Part shown: positions 34,895 to 44,489 of the stretch, in pieces
Position numbering within the stretch: position 1 is the stretch's first letter
Layout: every line of letters starts with the position of its first letter
Source: Demequina sediminis
Lineage (GTDB): Bacteria > Actinomycetota > Actinomycetes > Actinomycetales > Demequinaceae
Reading direction: 5' to 3'
DNA length: 64,000 bases
NCBI RefSeq assembly: GCF_030296675.1
Contig: NZ_AP027736.1
Span: 2,604,001-2,668,000 of the forward strand
Notes under the pieces: generated by a model
Databases searched by the model: none
What the model saw: the letters and a program-made list of their open reading frames with translations, nothing else
Told to the model about the DNA's origin: nothing
Program-made: the position numbers and the translations under genes

Positions 34895-37021
34895 TCAGGG
34901 GCTGGTGACATCGGCGGCGGGCGCGACGGGATCGAGCACGCCATCGCTGCCGACGATCCCGGCGTACCACGTGTAGTCGCGATCGAAGTAGGTGCGCGGG
35001 ATCGCCTGCAGCGTGTAGCTCGCCTGGCGCACGCGCGACTCGACGACCGCCTCGGGATCCGTCGACCAGTCGAACCACTCGGGATTGCGCGTGAGCACCA
35101 CGGGCGCGGTGTCCCATGACTGCGCGAGGGTCGCGAGCTCGTCCGGTTCGAGCTCGGCGAGCGCGAGCACCGTGGGCTCGTCGCACATCACCCTCAGCGA
35201 TCCGAAGTGAGACGAGGTCCCCGCGAGCACGATGGGGCGGTCGGGCGCCACCTCGCACAGCGAGGTGATCTGGTCGTACGCACCGCTCATCTCCCTCACG
35301 AACACGGGTGTCGCGCCCGACACGGGAAGGTCGTCCCCGAGGTCCACCGACAGCCACGTCGTGAGCGGCAGGACCACGAAGGCCCCTGCCGCGATGCGCC
35401 TCGCACGCAGGCGCGCCTCGGCGGTCGCGAGCCGGCCGGCGAGCCACCATGCGGCGACGGCGGCCGCGATCGCGAAGCCGGGAAGAGTGACCGCCTCGAA
35501 GCGACGGAAGGCCCACAGTTGGTCGGGGACCACCTCGGGGTTCCAGAAGTACAGGAGCGACGTGGGCAACACGGCACCCAGGAGAAGCGCCCACGCGGGA
35601 CGTCCGCGCAGCATCCACACGGTGGCGAGGCCGAGGCCCAGGATGCCGAGGATCACGATCGGCCAGGTGAGGTAGTAGCTCACCCATGCGACCGTGTGCT
35701 CCGCGTAGGTGCGCGTGGGATCGACCTCGAGTCCCTGGGCGCGCTGGAAGGACTCCACCACCGAGCTGGTGAACTGGTCGACCGGGTCGTCCGTGCTGCG
35801 GTGCGACACCCACCACAGGGGCCGCGACGCGAGCACGGCGAGGAGGCCCGACACCGCGACACCCGCCGCGACCGCGCCCCGCCGTCCCAGCATCGTCCTC
35901 ACGCCCGTCGCGAGGCGCTCGCCACCCGCGAGCCACGTCAGCACCCACACCGCGAGCACCGCGGCCGCCACGGCGTAGCCCAGGGTCAGCGTGCGGGCCT
36001 GGTCCCCCAGGCGCTCCGCATAGCCCTCGCTCCATCGCCACAGCGCGGCGTAGCCCGCGAGCAGGATCGCCGCCTGCACCCCGATCACGAGGAGCCCGAG
36101 CCCCGCACGGCGCGCGCGCGGCAGGTCCGACAGCGCGAGCGCAAGCACGGCGGCGCCGAGTAGCCCGATCGCGAAGGCGGCGCCGTCGATGCGGATGAAC
36201 GATGTCGCGCCGCCGGCGGCCGCTCCCAGGACGAGCGGTCCGGCTCGTCCCTCCTCCACGCCTCGCCAGAGCCACAGCGCGGCCGACAGCGCGAGCACGA
36301 GGGTGAGAGGCTCGGTGTACGCGGAGCGGGACAGGCCGATATGCGCGACGGACAGCGCGACGGCCGCGGCGGGGGCGAGCGACGCGAGCGGGCCCAGCAT
36401 GCGGCGTGCGAGCGCGTACACCACCAGGATCCCGACGGCCCCGATCAGCAGGTTGAAGACCAGCACTCCACGGTCGCCCGCGATCCACCCGCCCACCGCG
36501 ATGACGGCGGACAGCAGGCGCGCGCCCTGCGGCTGAATCGCGTCGCCGCGCAGGTTCCAGGCCTGGGACGCGTCCGCGAGCACGGTCGGGTCGACCTCGG
36601 CCGCCTCGATCGCCCCCAGGCTCGGGATGTCGGCGTGGGGGTGGTCGACCAACCACAGCCCGGTCAGCGTGAGGAAGCCCGGATCCCGCACGACGATGAG
36701 GTACTCGGCCGCGAGCACGGCGTTGACCACCGCCCACACGCCGGCCCCCGCGAGCGCCACGATCGCGCCGGCCCTGTCCGCCGCCGCGACGCGCGTGGGG
36801 CGCGGGACGATGCGCCAGGCGAGCGCCGCGATGACCGCGGCGGTCGGCAGCACGGTCCAGGGCGAGAACAGGCCGACGCTGACCCACCCGCCGGCGGACA
36901 GCGACAGCGCCACGAGCACGAGGACGATCCGCTCGGGTGCGGTGACGAGGGCCACCGCGCCTCGCGAGGGGTGCCCTGGCCGGGAGGGCGTGGACGCCAG
37001 GGAGGAGGCATGTCTCGTCAC
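34895..37021 (-). CDS. GT-C fold polytopic membrane glycosyltransferase-like protein
   Basis: A 708-aa protein with about 12 TM helices and an early luminal loop with acidic DPGFLTL and DASQAWNLRG residues, as in PMT/ArnT-like GT-C enzymes that use polyprenyl-phosphate sugars. The C-terminal ~150 residues form a soluble extracytoplasmic domain. The donor and acceptor are unknown. I prefer GTG 37021 over ATG 37069 because TACGCT (minus strand) sits eight bases before it. It is divergent from the response regulator gene. Confidence 0.7.
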   Translation of the reverse strand: MTRHASSLASTPSRPGHPSRGAVALVTAPERIVLVLVALSLSAGGWVSVGLFSPWTVLPTAAVIAALAWRIVPRPTRVAAADRAGAIVALAGAGVWAVVNAVLAAEYLIVVRDPGFLTLTGLWLVDHPHADIPSLGAIEAAEVDPTVLADASQAWNLRGDAIQPQGARLLSAVIAVGGWIAGDRGVLVFNLLIGAVGILVVYALARRMLGPLASLAPAAAVALSVAHIGLSRSAYTEPLTLVLALSAALWLWRGVEEGRAGPLVLGAAAGGATSFIRIDGAAFAIGLLGAAVLALALSDLPRARRAGLGLLVIGVQAAILLAGYAALWRWSEGYAERLGDQARTLTLGYAVAAAVLAVWVLTWLAGGERLATGVRTMLGRRGAVAAGVAVSGLLAVLASRPLWWVSHRSTDDPVDQFTSSVVESFQRAQGLEVDPTRTYAEHTVAWVSYYLTWPIVILGILGLGLATVWMLRGRPAWALLLGAVLPTSLLYFWNPEVVPDQLWAFRRFEAVTLPGFAIAAAVAAWWLAGRLATAEARLRARRIAAGAFVVLPLTTWLSVDLGDDLPVSGATPVFVREMSGAYDQITSLCEVAPDRPIVLAGTSSHFGSLRVMCDEPTVLALAELEPDELATLAQSWDTAPVVLTRNPEWFDWSTDPEAVVESRVRQASYTLQAIPRTYFDRDYTWYAGIVGSDGVLDPVAPAADVTSP

Positions 37022-37029
37022 GGCCACCC

Positions 37030-37035
37030 AGCGTA
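37030..37035 (-). promoter_or_regulatory. Candidate -10 box of the GT-C gene
   Basis: TACGCT on the minus strand, eight bases before GTG 37021. Confidence 0.4.
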
Positions 37036-37090
37036 TCCGCGCTGGGGCACGCGCGTCCCTGTGGGTCATTGCAATGTCGCGGGGCGCGGG

Positions 37091-37096
37091 TAGGGT
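37091..37096 (+). promoter_or_regulatory. Leaderless -10 box of the response regulator
   Basis: TAGGGT ends six bases before ATG 37103. Confidence 0.6.
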
Positions 37097-37102
37097 GTCG
37101 TC

Positions 37103-37780
37103 ATGACGCGAATTGTTTTGGTCGAAGATGACCCGACCATTTCAGAACCCTTGACCCGTGCTTTGGGCCGGGAGGGGTACGACGTCGAGTGGCATGGGAC
37201 GGGCATGGGTGGCGTCGAAGGATCAGACGACGCGGACCTTGTCATCCTTGACCTCGGTCTTCCCGACATCGACGGCGTCGATGTCGCGCGGCGCATCCGC
37301 GAGAAGGGCCTGCAGGTGCCCATCCTCATGCTCACTGCGCGCGCCGACGAGGTCGACCTGGTCGTGGGCCTGGATGCAGGCGCGGACGACTACGTCACCA
37401 AGCCGTTCCGGCTCGCCGAGCTGCTCGCGCGCGTGCGCGCGCTGCTGCGCCGTCGCACCGGCTCGGAGTCCGGCGCCGACCTCGAGGCGGCGGGGGTGCG
37501 CATCGATGTCGCGGGTCACCGCGCGTACCTCGACGGCGTCGAGCTGCAGCTGAGCAGCAAGGAGTTCGACCTGCTGCACGTGCTCGTCGCGAGCGCGGGC
37601 TCCGTGGTCTCGCGCGACACGCTCATGCGCGAGGTGTGGTCGGCGGATCCCGGTGCGCCGTCCAAGACCCTCGATATGCACGTGTCGTGGCTGCGCCGCA
37701 AGCTCGGCGACGACGCCGCTCACCCGCACTTCATCACGACGGTGCGCGGGATGGGCTTCCGCTTCGAGACGGGCACCTAA
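37103..37780 (+). CDS. OmpR/PhoB-family response regulator
   Basis: A 225-aa two-component regulator: acidic triad EDD at 8-10, phosphoacceptor Asp50 in LVILDLGLPD, the switch Lys in YVTKPFR, then a winged-helix output domain (SSKEFDLLHVL, TLDMHVSWLRRKLGDD, FITTVRGMGFRFE). It is followed nine bases later by a sensor kinase and they form one operon. The regulated genes are not evident; adjacency to gtrA and the GT-C gene hints at the envelope (inference). Confidence 0.93.
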   Translation: MTRIVLVEDDPTISEPLTRALGREGYDVEWHGTGMGGVEGSDDADLVILDLGLPDIDGVDVARRIREKGLQVPILMLTARADEVDLVVGLDAGADDYVTKPFRLAELLARVRALLRRRTGSESGADLEAAGVRIDVAGHRAYLDGVELQLSSKEFDLLHVLVASAGSVVSRDTLMREVWSADPGAPSKTLDMHVSWLRRKLGDDAAHPHFITTVRGMGFRFETGT

Positions 37781-37788
37781 GGGGAGCC

Positions 37789-39099
37789 GTGCGCCGCCGC
37801 GTCCTCGCCGCGACCTTCTCCGCTCTGGCCGTGGCGGTGGTCATGCTCGGCATTCCCCTCGCCGTCGCCGCGGCCCAGATCATCCGTGACGACGCCCTGC
37901 GCGACCTCGACCTGCGCGCGAGCACCGCCGCCCGCTCTCTCGAGGTGCGCTACCTCTCGGGCGAGCCGATCACGGCCAGCAACGTCGACTCGTTCGTGAG
38001 CGAGCGCCCCGGCGCCCCCGAGTACATCTACGTGCGCCTGCCCGACGGCACGGTGCTGACCGCGGGCGAGGAGCCCTCGCCCGCCTACTCGGAGAGCCAC
38101 GCGACCGACTCGGGGATCGTGGTGCTGGCCTACCTGTCGACGTGGGACGTGTACTGGCAGATCGCGCGCGTCGTGGGCCTGGTGCTCGCGAGCGGCTCGG
38201 TCGCGATTGTCGCGGGCGCCGCGATGGCGATCTGGCAGGCCAATCGACTCTCCGCCCCGCTCGTGTACCTCGCCGCCTCCGCCGAGCAGATCGGGTCGGG
38301 TCAGGTGCGCCCGCGCCTCGAGAGCACGGGCATCGAGGAGATCGACCTGGTGGCCGAGGAGCTTGCCAGGTCGTCGGACCGCATGGCAGCGCGGCTCGCC
38401 ACCGAACGCCAGTTCGCGGCCGATGCCTCGCATCAGCTCAGGACGCCGCTCACCGCGCTGTCGATGCGGCTCGAGGAGATCTCCGCGCTCACGCAGCAGG
38501 ACGAGGTTCGCGAGGAGGCGGACCGCTCTCTCGAGCAGGTCGAACGCCTGGTGGGGGTCGTGGACGAGCTCCTGGGCCGGTCGCGACGCGCGCTCGGCTC
38601 CGGTACGGAACTCGTGCAGCTCGACGAGGTCTTCGCGCAGCAGCGCGCCGAGTGGGCCGCCGCGTTCACGGGGGCGGGCAGGCGACTCGTGATCGCGCCC
38701 ACACACGCGACCGTGTTCGCGACCCCGGGCGGCCTGGCCCAGGCGCTCGCGACGCTCATTGAGAACTCGCTCAAGCACGGCGGCGGCACCACGCGCGTCA
38801 CCGCGCGCGAGTCGGGACAGAACCATGCGGTCGTGATCGAGGTCACGGACGAGGGCGAGGGCGTCCCCGAGTCGATCGCGCCGCGCATCTTCGAGCGCGA
38901 GGTGACCTCGGGCCGCGGCACGGGGCTCGGTCTCGCGCTCGCGCGCGACCTCGTGACCGCCGATGGCGGCAGGCTCGAGCTCGCTCAGCGCGTGCCCGCC
39001 ACGTTCGCGGTCTTCCTGCAGGGGGTCCCGCGCATGGTCGAGCTCGAGGAGATCGTCCCCCACGCACAGCAGTCCGAGCGCCGCCGCCGCAGGCGGTGA
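37789..39099 (+). CDS. Membrane sensor histidine kinase
   Basis: A 436-aa kinase: TM1 at about residues 8-30, an extracellular sensor loop of ~90 residues, TM2 near 125-148, a HAMP domain, a HisKA helix with the phospho-His in ADASHQLRTPLTAL and a HATPase_c domain (IENSLKHGGG, EVTDEGEGVPE, GRGTGLGLALARDL). It forms a pair with the preceding regulator; the GTG start at 37789 follows a GGGGAG ribosome site. The stimulus is unknown. Confidence 0.92.
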   Translation: MRRRVLAATFSALAVAVVMLGIPLAVAAAQIIRDDALRDLDLRASTAARSLEVRYLSGEPITASNVDSFVSERPGAPEYIYVRLPDGTVLTAGEEPSPAYSESHATDSGIVVLAYLSTWDVYWQIARVVGLVLASGSVAIVAGAAMAIWQANRLSAPLVYLAASAEQIGSGQVRPRLESTGIEEIDLVAEELARSSDRMAARLATERQFAADASHQLRTPLTALSMRLEEISALTQQDEVREEADRSLEQVERLVGVVDELLGRSRRALGSGTELVQLDEVFAQQRAEWAAAFTGAGRRLVIAPTHATVFATPGGLAQALATLIENSLKHGGGTTRVTARESGQNHAVVIEVTDEGEGVPESIAPRIFEREVTSGRGTGLGLALARDLVTADGGRLELAQRVPATFAVFLQGVPRMVELEEIVPHAQQSERRRRRR

Positions 39100-39103
39100 C
39101 CCG

Positions 39104-39610
39104 CTATCGGGGCGAGGTGCGGGGGTCCGCCGCCCCGGCATCGTCCCCCAGTACCGCGGGGGCGGGCGCCTCGAAGACGAACAGGCTGTAGCCGACGTAG
39201 CGCGCGATCGTGCCGAGCGCGATGCCCACGAGCGAGGCGACGTTGTCCGCGAGCAGGCTCGTGAGTCCCCAGCCGTGGTGGCTCAGCGCGACCGTGCCCG
39301 CCTCGATGATCAGGGCGGCGCCGTTGACGAGGCCGAAGAGCACGAGTTCGCGGGCCGGGCGGTGGCGGCCGCGCCCGCGGTACGTCCACTCGCGGTGGGC
39401 CACCCACGCGAACAGGATCGACGCGGCGGTCGCGATGACCTTGGCCGTCACCACGCGGTCGTCGTCGCCCGCGACGGTCGCGTCCGGGGCGAGCGGGCCC
39501 AGCCGCAACAGGTTGAACACACCCAGGTTGACGACGATCCCGGCCACGCCGACGATGCCGAAGCGTGTGAGTTCACCGACCCGCGCGCGCACCCATCCGA
39601 CCACCGTCAC
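39104..39610 (-). CDS. GtrA-family membrane protein
   Basis: A 168-aa protein with four TM helices: FGIVGVAGIVVNLGVFNLL, IATAASILFAWVAHREWTY, ELVLFGLVNGAALIIEAG and the last near SLVGIALGTIARYVGYSLFVFE. GtrA proteins help flip polyprenyl-phosphate sugars for wall polysaccharide or teichoic acid modification. I chose GTG 39610 because a minus-strand TAGGCT lies eight bases upstream, back-to-back with the purK promoter. It converges on the sensor kinase with a four-base gap. Confidence 0.85.
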   Translation of the reverse strand: MTVVGWVRARVGELTRFGIVGVAGIVVNLGVFNLLRLGPLAPDATVAGDDDRVVTAKVIATAASILFAWVAHREWTYRGRGRHRPARELVLFGLVNGAALIIEAGTVALSHHGWGLTSLLADNVASLVGIALGTIARYVGYSLFVFEAPAPAVLGDDAGAADPRTSPR

Positions 39611-39632
39611 GAGTGACGAGCCTAGCCCCCGG

Positions 39633-39638
39633 TAGTTT
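39633..39638 (+). promoter_or_regulatory. Leaderless -10 box of purK
   Basis: TAGTTT ends six bases before ATG 39645; no purine riboswitch can be present in such a leader. Confidence 0.6.
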
Positions 39639-39644
39639 GGTGCC

Positions 39645-40787
39645 ATGACCCCGATCGTCGCCGTCATCGGCGGAGGCCAACTCGCGCGCATGATGGCCGC
39701 TCCCGCCACCGCACTCGGCATCACCCTCCGCGTCCTCGTCGAGTCCAGCGAGGCCGCCGCGGCGTTGCCCGCTCACGAGACCGTGGTGGGCCTTCCCACG
39801 GACCCCGACGCGGTGGCCCGCCTGTTGGCCCACCCCCGCCCCGCCGCCCTCACGTGGGAGCACGAGCACATCCCGGCCGAGGTCTTCGACGCCGCGGCCG
39901 CCGCCGGCGTGCCCGCGCGGCCGGGTCTCCACGCACTGCTGTACGCGCAGGACAAGATTGAGATGCGGGCCCGCATGGATGCGCTCGCGCTTCCCAACCC
40001 CGCATGGGCGCATGTCGAGACCGAGGACGAGGTCGAGGCCTTCCTCGCCGTCCACGGCGGCGCGGGCGTGCTCAAGACCGCGCGCGGTGGCTACGACGGC
40101 AAGGGAGTGAGGGTGATCGGCTCACCCGGCGAGGCCACCGACTGGCTCCGCGCGGCGGCCGACGGCGGCCCGCGCGTGCTCATCGAGGAGAAGGTGCCGT
40201 TCGATCGCGAGCTCGCGGTCCTCGTGGCGCGCCGGCCCTCGGGCGAGCTGCGGGCGTGGCCCACGGTCGAGTCGATCCAGCGCGCCGGGGTGTGCTCCGA
40301 GGTCATCGCTCCCGCCCCCGACCTGCACGGGGCCGTCGCGGACGAGGCCGCCAGGATCGCGTCCGAGATCGCCCACGGCCTCGACGTGACCGGGGTGCTG
40401 GCCGTCGAGATGTTCGTCGCCGGCGACCGCATCCTCATCAACGAGCTCGCGATGCGGCCCCACAACTCGGGTCACTGGACCATCGACGGGTCCCGCACGA
40501 GCCAGTTCGAGCAGCACCTGCGTGCCGTGCTCGACCTGCCGCTCGGAGACACCACCCCCACGGCGCCGTGGACCGTCATGGCGAACGTGCTGGGCGGGGC
40601 GCGCATCGCGCTCGCGAGCGCTCTCGCGGAGGTCGACGATGCCGGGGCGAAGATCCAGTTGTACGGCAAGGGGGTGCGGGCCGGGCGCAAGGTCGGCCAC
40701 GTGAACGTGTCCGCTGGCACCCGCGAGGAGGCCTACGCGAGGGCCGTCGCGGCCGCCGCTATCGTGAGGGACGGAGGTGGCGCATGA
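39645..40787 (+). CDS. purK: N5-carboxyaminoimidazole ribonucleotide synthase PurK
   Basis: A 380-aa ATP-grasp enzyme of purine synthesis that makes N5-CAIR from AIR, bicarbonate and ATP. It begins [33 protein letters not shown] is the ATP-grasp glycine loop, [17 protein letters not shown] and [22 protein letters not shown] the metal and substrate residues. The length is typical. The stop overlaps the purE start (ATGA), so the two steps are coupled. Leaderless promoter upstream. Confidence 0.97.
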   Translation: MTPIVAVIGGGQLARMMAAPATALGITLRVLVESSEAAAALPAHETVVGLPTDPDAVARLLAHPRPAALTWEHEHIPAEVFDAAAAAGVPARPGLHALLYAQDKIEMRARMDALALPNPAWAHVETEDEVEAFLAVHGGAGVLKTARGGYDGKGVRVIGSPGEATDWLRAAADGGPRVLIEEKVPFDRELAVLVARRPSGELRAWPTVESIQRAGVCSEVIAPAPDLHGAVADEAARIASEIAHGLDVTGVLAVEMFVAGDRILINELAMRPHNSGHWTIDGSRTSQFEQHLRAVLDLPLGDTTPTAPWTVMANVLGGARIALASALAEVDDAGAKIQLYGKGVRAGRKVGHVNVSAGTREEAYARAVAAAAIVRDGGGA

Positions 40788-41287
40788 GCGCGATTCGAGT
40801 GGGGTTGGTCATGGGGTCGGACTCCGATTGGCCCACGATGCAGGCGGCGGGCGAGGCGCTCGCCGAGTTCGGCATCGGATACGAGAAGGACGTGGTGTCC
40901 GCGCACCGCATGCCCGAGCAGATGATCGCGTACGGCCGTGAGGCCGAGTCGCGCGGGCTCGCGGTGATCATCGCCGGCGCGGGCGGCGCCGCCCACCTTC
41001 CCGGCATGCTGGCGTCCGTGACGACGCTGCCGGTGATCGGCGTGCCCGTGCCCCTGAAGCACCTCGACGGTATGGACTCGCTGCTGTCGATCGTCCAGAT
41101 GCCGGCGGGCGTGCCCGTCGCCACTGTGTCGATCGGGGGAGCGCGCAACGCCGGGTTGCTGGCGGCGCGCATCCTGGGTGCGGGAGAGGGCGACGAGGCC
41201 GCGCGGATCCGCGCGCGCATGGAGGCCTTCCAGGACGAGCTCCGCGAGGTCGCCTACGCGAAGGGCGAGGCGCTCCGCCGGGCTTGA
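40784..41287 (+). CDS. purE: N5-CAIR mutase PurE
   Basis: A 167-aa protein that converts N5-CAIR to CAIR. The signature [14 protein letters not shown] opens the protein, [11 protein letters not shown] contains the catalytic His, [26 protein letters not shown] follows in sequence and [16 protein letters not shown] closes the active site. It is a class I PurE, as expected with PurK. Converges on lcp1 after 82 bases with no clear hairpin. Confidence 0.97.
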   Translation: MSAIRVGLVMGSDSDWPTMQAAGEALAEFGIGYEKDVVSAHRMPEQMIAYGREAESRGLAVIIAGAGGAAHLPGMLASVTTLPVIGVPVPLKHLDGMDSLLSIVQMPAGVPVATVSIGGARNAGLLAARILGAGEGDEAARIRARMEAFQDELREVAYAKGEALRRA

Positions 41288-41369
41288 CGCGGGAAGCCTG
41301 ACACAGGAGGTCTGGCACGCGAAGCCGGCCGCGGCATCGTCCCGATGACCGGCCTCCGCGCGCCGCGTG

Positions 41370-42616
41370 CTACGGCAGCACGCAGCTGTCGAGAATCTCG
41401 TCCTCGGTCTCGCGCTCGGGGCTGGGCGACACCGAGGGCGTCGCGGAACCCGAGGCGGTGGGGGTCGGTGCGGCCGAGGACGACGGGTCGGGCGAGGCGC
41501 TGGGGTCCGTGGTGGGCTCGAGCAGCGCGGGGTTGATGGTCTCGTCGGCCTTGAGCGATGCCCACATCTCGGCGGCATCGGGCTCGGTCCACAGCACGTC
41601 GCCGCTCGAGTCGCCCGCATACTCCCACGGCACCGTCGTCATGTAGAGGTTCGCGGTGTCGAAGTTGCGCAGGCTCCACGCGAGTCCCAGCAGGTAGTGG
41701 GAGTCGCCGAATTCGGGGTCCATCGTGAGCGACTCCGCAAGGGCCGTGATGAACTCGGTGCCCTTGGTGGCGTCCGTGAGCAGGTTGAGGCCCAGCGCCT
41801 TGCGCGCCATGTTGGTGAGCAACTCCTGCTGGCGCTCGATGCGCATGAGGTCGGTGCCGTCGCCCAGTCCCTCGCCGGTGCGGGCGCGGGCCCACGCGAG
41901 CGCCGTGGTGCCGTCGAGCACCTGCGCGCCCGCCTCGAGGTCGAGGTTCGCCTTCGAGGAGCTGACGTCGTTCGGGATACACATGGGCACGCCGTCGAGC
42001 GCGTCGACCATGTTGACGAAGCCGGAGAAGTCGACCACGGCATAGTGGTCGATGAGGATGCCCGTGAGGTCGTACAGCGTCGTCGCGACGCATGCCGCGG
42101 CCTCCGCGACGTTGCCGTTCTGGCCGCCGTTGGCGAACGCGATGTTGAACTTGCCCGTCCACCCCCGCACGGTCGAGCCGTCGAGCATCTGGCAGTCGGA
42201 GATCGCGACGCGCGAGTCGCGCGGGATCGACACCATCTCGACGCGCGAGCGGTCGGCCGAGACGTGCATGACGATCGTGGTGTCGTTGCGCATGCCGTCG
42301 ACCGAGTCGTGGCTGAGGTCCGAGTTCTCGCCCAGGCGCGTGTCGGACCCCATGAGCAGGATGTTGAGCGCCTTGCCCGCCGAGGCATCCTCGGGGTCGC
42401 CTCCGGCTCGGGGGTGTGCGACGGCAGCAGGCCGCTGATGTCCTGCGTCGTGAAGCTGTTGTCGATCCGGTTGAGGCTGGTCTCGACGAACACGAGCCCG
42501 AAGCCGGCGGCCGCCGCGAGGACGCCCAGCACCGCGCCGACCGCACGACGCGACGGGATGCGGGTGGCGTGGCGCAGGCGGCGACGGCTGCGAGGGTCGG
42601 TGACCTCGACGGTCAT
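41370..42616 (-). CDS. LytR-CpsA-Psr family protein 1 (frameshifted)
   Basis: LCP enzymes move polyprenyl-linked polymers onto peptidoglycan outside the membrane. After repair this is ~415 aa: MTVEVTDPRSRRRLRH, one TM helix at about 28-48, then the LCP core with NILLMGSDTR, RNDTTIVMHVSADRSRVEMVSIPRDSRV (the Arg-rich phosphate site) and ALAWARARTGEG-type motif. The frame breaks at G run 42410-42414; one added base joins ...PSHTP to RAGGDPEDAS. The C-terminal tail is Ser/Pro/Glu rich. ATG 42616 has an AGGAG site. Followed upstream by a paralogue, lcp2. Confidence 0.85.
42410..42414 (-). other. Frameshift site in lcp1 (five bases, expected six)
   Basis: Coding-strand C run; one added base restores the LCP frame. 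Confidence 0.75.
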
Positions 42617-42704
42617 ACATGCTCCTGGGCTCGGCGTGCGCGCGCACGCGTGTCGGTACTGGCGACCCAACGCACGCGGGGCGTCGCGCGTTCCCTCCGT
42701 CGCG

Positions 42705-43916
42705 TCAGCGGCACGCGTCGAGCAGGGACTCCGGTCCGGCGGGGGACGGGGTGACGGCGGGCTCTGCTGTCGCGGAGGCGGTCGGCTCGGAGGGCTGCTC
42801 GTCCTTCTTGCCGTCGTCCCACGTCGAACTCGAGTCACCCTCAACCGTGACGGAGATGGGTCGGTCGTTGCGGATATCGTCCCACATCTGTTCCGCGTCG
42901 GGCAGAATCTCGACGTTGAGCCGGTCCTCGGTGTACGCCCACGGCACGGTCTCGAAGCGCACCGCGCCGAGGTCGAGGTTGCGCAGGCTGTAGGCGAGGC
43001 CCAGGAGATAGGACGTGTCGGCGAGGCCCGGGTCCATGGTCAGCGACTCCGCCGCGGCGCGCAGGAAGTGGGTGAGTTCGCCCACGTCGGTGAGCAGATT
43101 CTTCGACAGCGCCGTCGCCGCCACCTGCTCGAGGAGCTGCTGCTGTCGCGTGATGCGTTGGAGATCGGAGCCCGAGACCCCGCCCTGCTCCGCTGTGCGC
43201 AGCCGAGCGTACGCGAGGGCGGTCTTGCCGTCGAGCGTCTGGGGCCCGGCCGCAAGGTCGAGGTGTGCCTTCTCGGAGACCAGCCGCTCGGGGATACACA
43301 TCGGCACGCCGCCGAGCGCGTTGACCATGCCAACGAAGCCCGTGAAGTCGACTACCGCGTAGTGGTCGATGTAGACGCCCGACAGTTGCTCGACGGTCTT
43401 GATCGAGCACGCCGCCGCCTCCGCGGCGTTGCCGCGCAGTCCTCCATTCGCGAAGGCGGTGTTGAAGTCGCCGTAGCCGCCAGGGACGGTGTCGCCGTCG
43501 AGGTACGCACACTCGGGGATGTCGACCTGCGCATCGCGCGGGATGGACACTGCCTCGACGCGCGTGCGGTCGGCGGAGATGTGGACGAGCAGCGTCGTGT
43601 CGTTGCGCATGCCCTCGACGACGCCGCCGCCGTCGATGTTGCCGTTCGCGCCGTCGCGCGCGTCCGAGCCCATGAGCAGCAGGTTGACGGCCTCGCCAGC
43701 GTCCGAGTCGACGGGCCGGTCGGGCCGCTCGCCCACGAGCGACTCGAACTCCTGCGAGTTCGCGCTGAGGGCGCCGCCCACCTGATCGACCACGGTATTG
43801 CCGTACACGAGCGTGAATCCCAGCACCGCGACGATCACGAGCGTCGCAATCCAGATCACGCGCTGCATGAGCCCCGGCCGCGCGTGGCGAGCCTGCGGCA
43901 CGCTCGTGTCCGTCAT
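42705..43916 (-). CDS. LytR-CpsA-Psr family protein 2
   Basis: An intact 403-aa paralogue of the next gene: TM helix at about residues 20-42, then VNLLLMGSDARDG, MRNDTTLLVHISADRTRVEAVSIPRDAQVDI, a conserved YIDHYAVVDFTGFVGMVNALGG and LAYARLRTAEQGG. The Cys pair (ECAY, ACSI/MCIP) may form disulfides. The C-terminal tail is a Pro/Ser/Thr-rich wall linker. Two LCP genes in a row and a leadered G-rich ribosome site. Its promoter region is shared with whiB2. Confidence 0.93.
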   Translation of the reverse strand: MTDTSVPQARHARPGLMQRVIWIATLVIVAVLGFTLVYGNTVVDQVGGALSANSQEFESLVGERPDRPVDSDAGEAVNLLLMGSDARDGANGNIDGGGVVEGMRNDTTLLVHISADRTRVEAVSIPRDAQVDIPECAYLDGDTVPGGYGDFNTAFANGGLRGNAAEAAACSIKTVEQLSGVYIDHYAVVDFTGFVGMVNALGGVPMCIPERLVSEKAHLDLAAGPQTLDGKTALAYARLRTAEQGGVSGSDLQRITRQQQLLEQVAATALSKNLLTDVGELTHFLRAAAESLTMDPGLADTSYLLGLAYSLRNLDLGAVRFETVPWAYTEDRLNVEILPDAEQMWDDIRNDRPISVTVEGDSSSTWDDGKKDEQPSEPTASATAEPAVTPSPAGPESLLDACR

Positions 43917-44071
43917 CCATCCCCCAGGGCTTGTCGTAGCCGCATTCTAGGGCGGGGACGATGCGCCGGCGGTGAGGCGCGGGCCGCGTCGGGCGGCCCG
44001 TGGGCCGCCCCGTGGCGCCGACACGCCCGGTCGCGCGTGTCGGCACTTGCGTGGGATACGCCACACTCGAC

Positions 44072-44100
44072 TTGACGCGTGGTGATTACACGGCTGTAAT
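44072..44100 (+). promoter_or_regulatory. whiB2 promoter with an overlapping dyad
   Basis: TTGACG (44072-44077), a 17-base spacer and TGTAAT (44095-44100) make a good housekeeping promoter. The -10 is the right half of ATTACA-CGGC-TGTAAT (44085-44100), a perfect dyad that could be an operator. Confidence 0.6.
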
Positions 44101-44144
44101 TCCTTGTGACGGGTTTCATCTCGTCGCGATCGGAGGTGGGGACC

Positions 44145-44465
44145 GTGTGGAATATCTACGACGGCTCAGTGCCCTCGGACGCAGGCAAGCCGGCATCGAC
44201 ACTGGCGTCGGTGGTGGACATCTTCGGCGGTACCGATGATGACGGACCGCTGGGGTGGCAAGAGCGCGCGCTGTGCGCTCAGACCGACCCGGAGGCGTTC
44301 TTCCCTGAAAAGGGTGGCTCAACGCGCGAGGCCAAGAAGGTGTGCGGGTCGTGTGACGTGCGCTCAGAGTGCCTCGACTACGCGCTGGAGAACGACGAGC
44401 GATTCGGTATCTGGGGCGGGCTGTCGGAGCGCGAGCGCCGCAAACTCAAGCGGCGCGCGGTCTAG
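44145..44465 (+). CDS. whiB2: WhiB2/WhmD-like iron-sulfur regulator
   Basis: A 106-aa WhiB protein: an acidic N-terminal extension (WNIYDGSVPSDAGKP), the cysteines ALCAQTD and VCGSCDVRSEC for a [4Fe-4S] cluster, GIWGGLSERER and a short basic tail RRKLKRRAV. WhiB2 controls septation and is essential in mycobacteria. I chose GTG 44145 because GGAGGTGGG lies just upstream; an in-frame GTG 44106 is at the predicted transcript start. Neighbours match the Rv3260c region: glycosyltransferase, DUF3499, manB. Confidence 0.92.
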   Translation: MWNIYDGSVPSDAGKPASTLASVVDIFGGTDDDGPLGWQERALCAQTDPEAFFPEKGGSTREAKKVCGSCDVRSECLDYALENDERFGIWGGLSERERRKLKRRAV

Positions 44466-44489
44466 CCGGAAAGCCTGCGTGGGAGCACG

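Noticed and set aside
41367-44075. A 902-codon open frame on the plus strand opposite the LCP genes
   Set aside because: It is antisense to two clear LCP proteins; long antisense frames are expected at this GC content and it has no domain.
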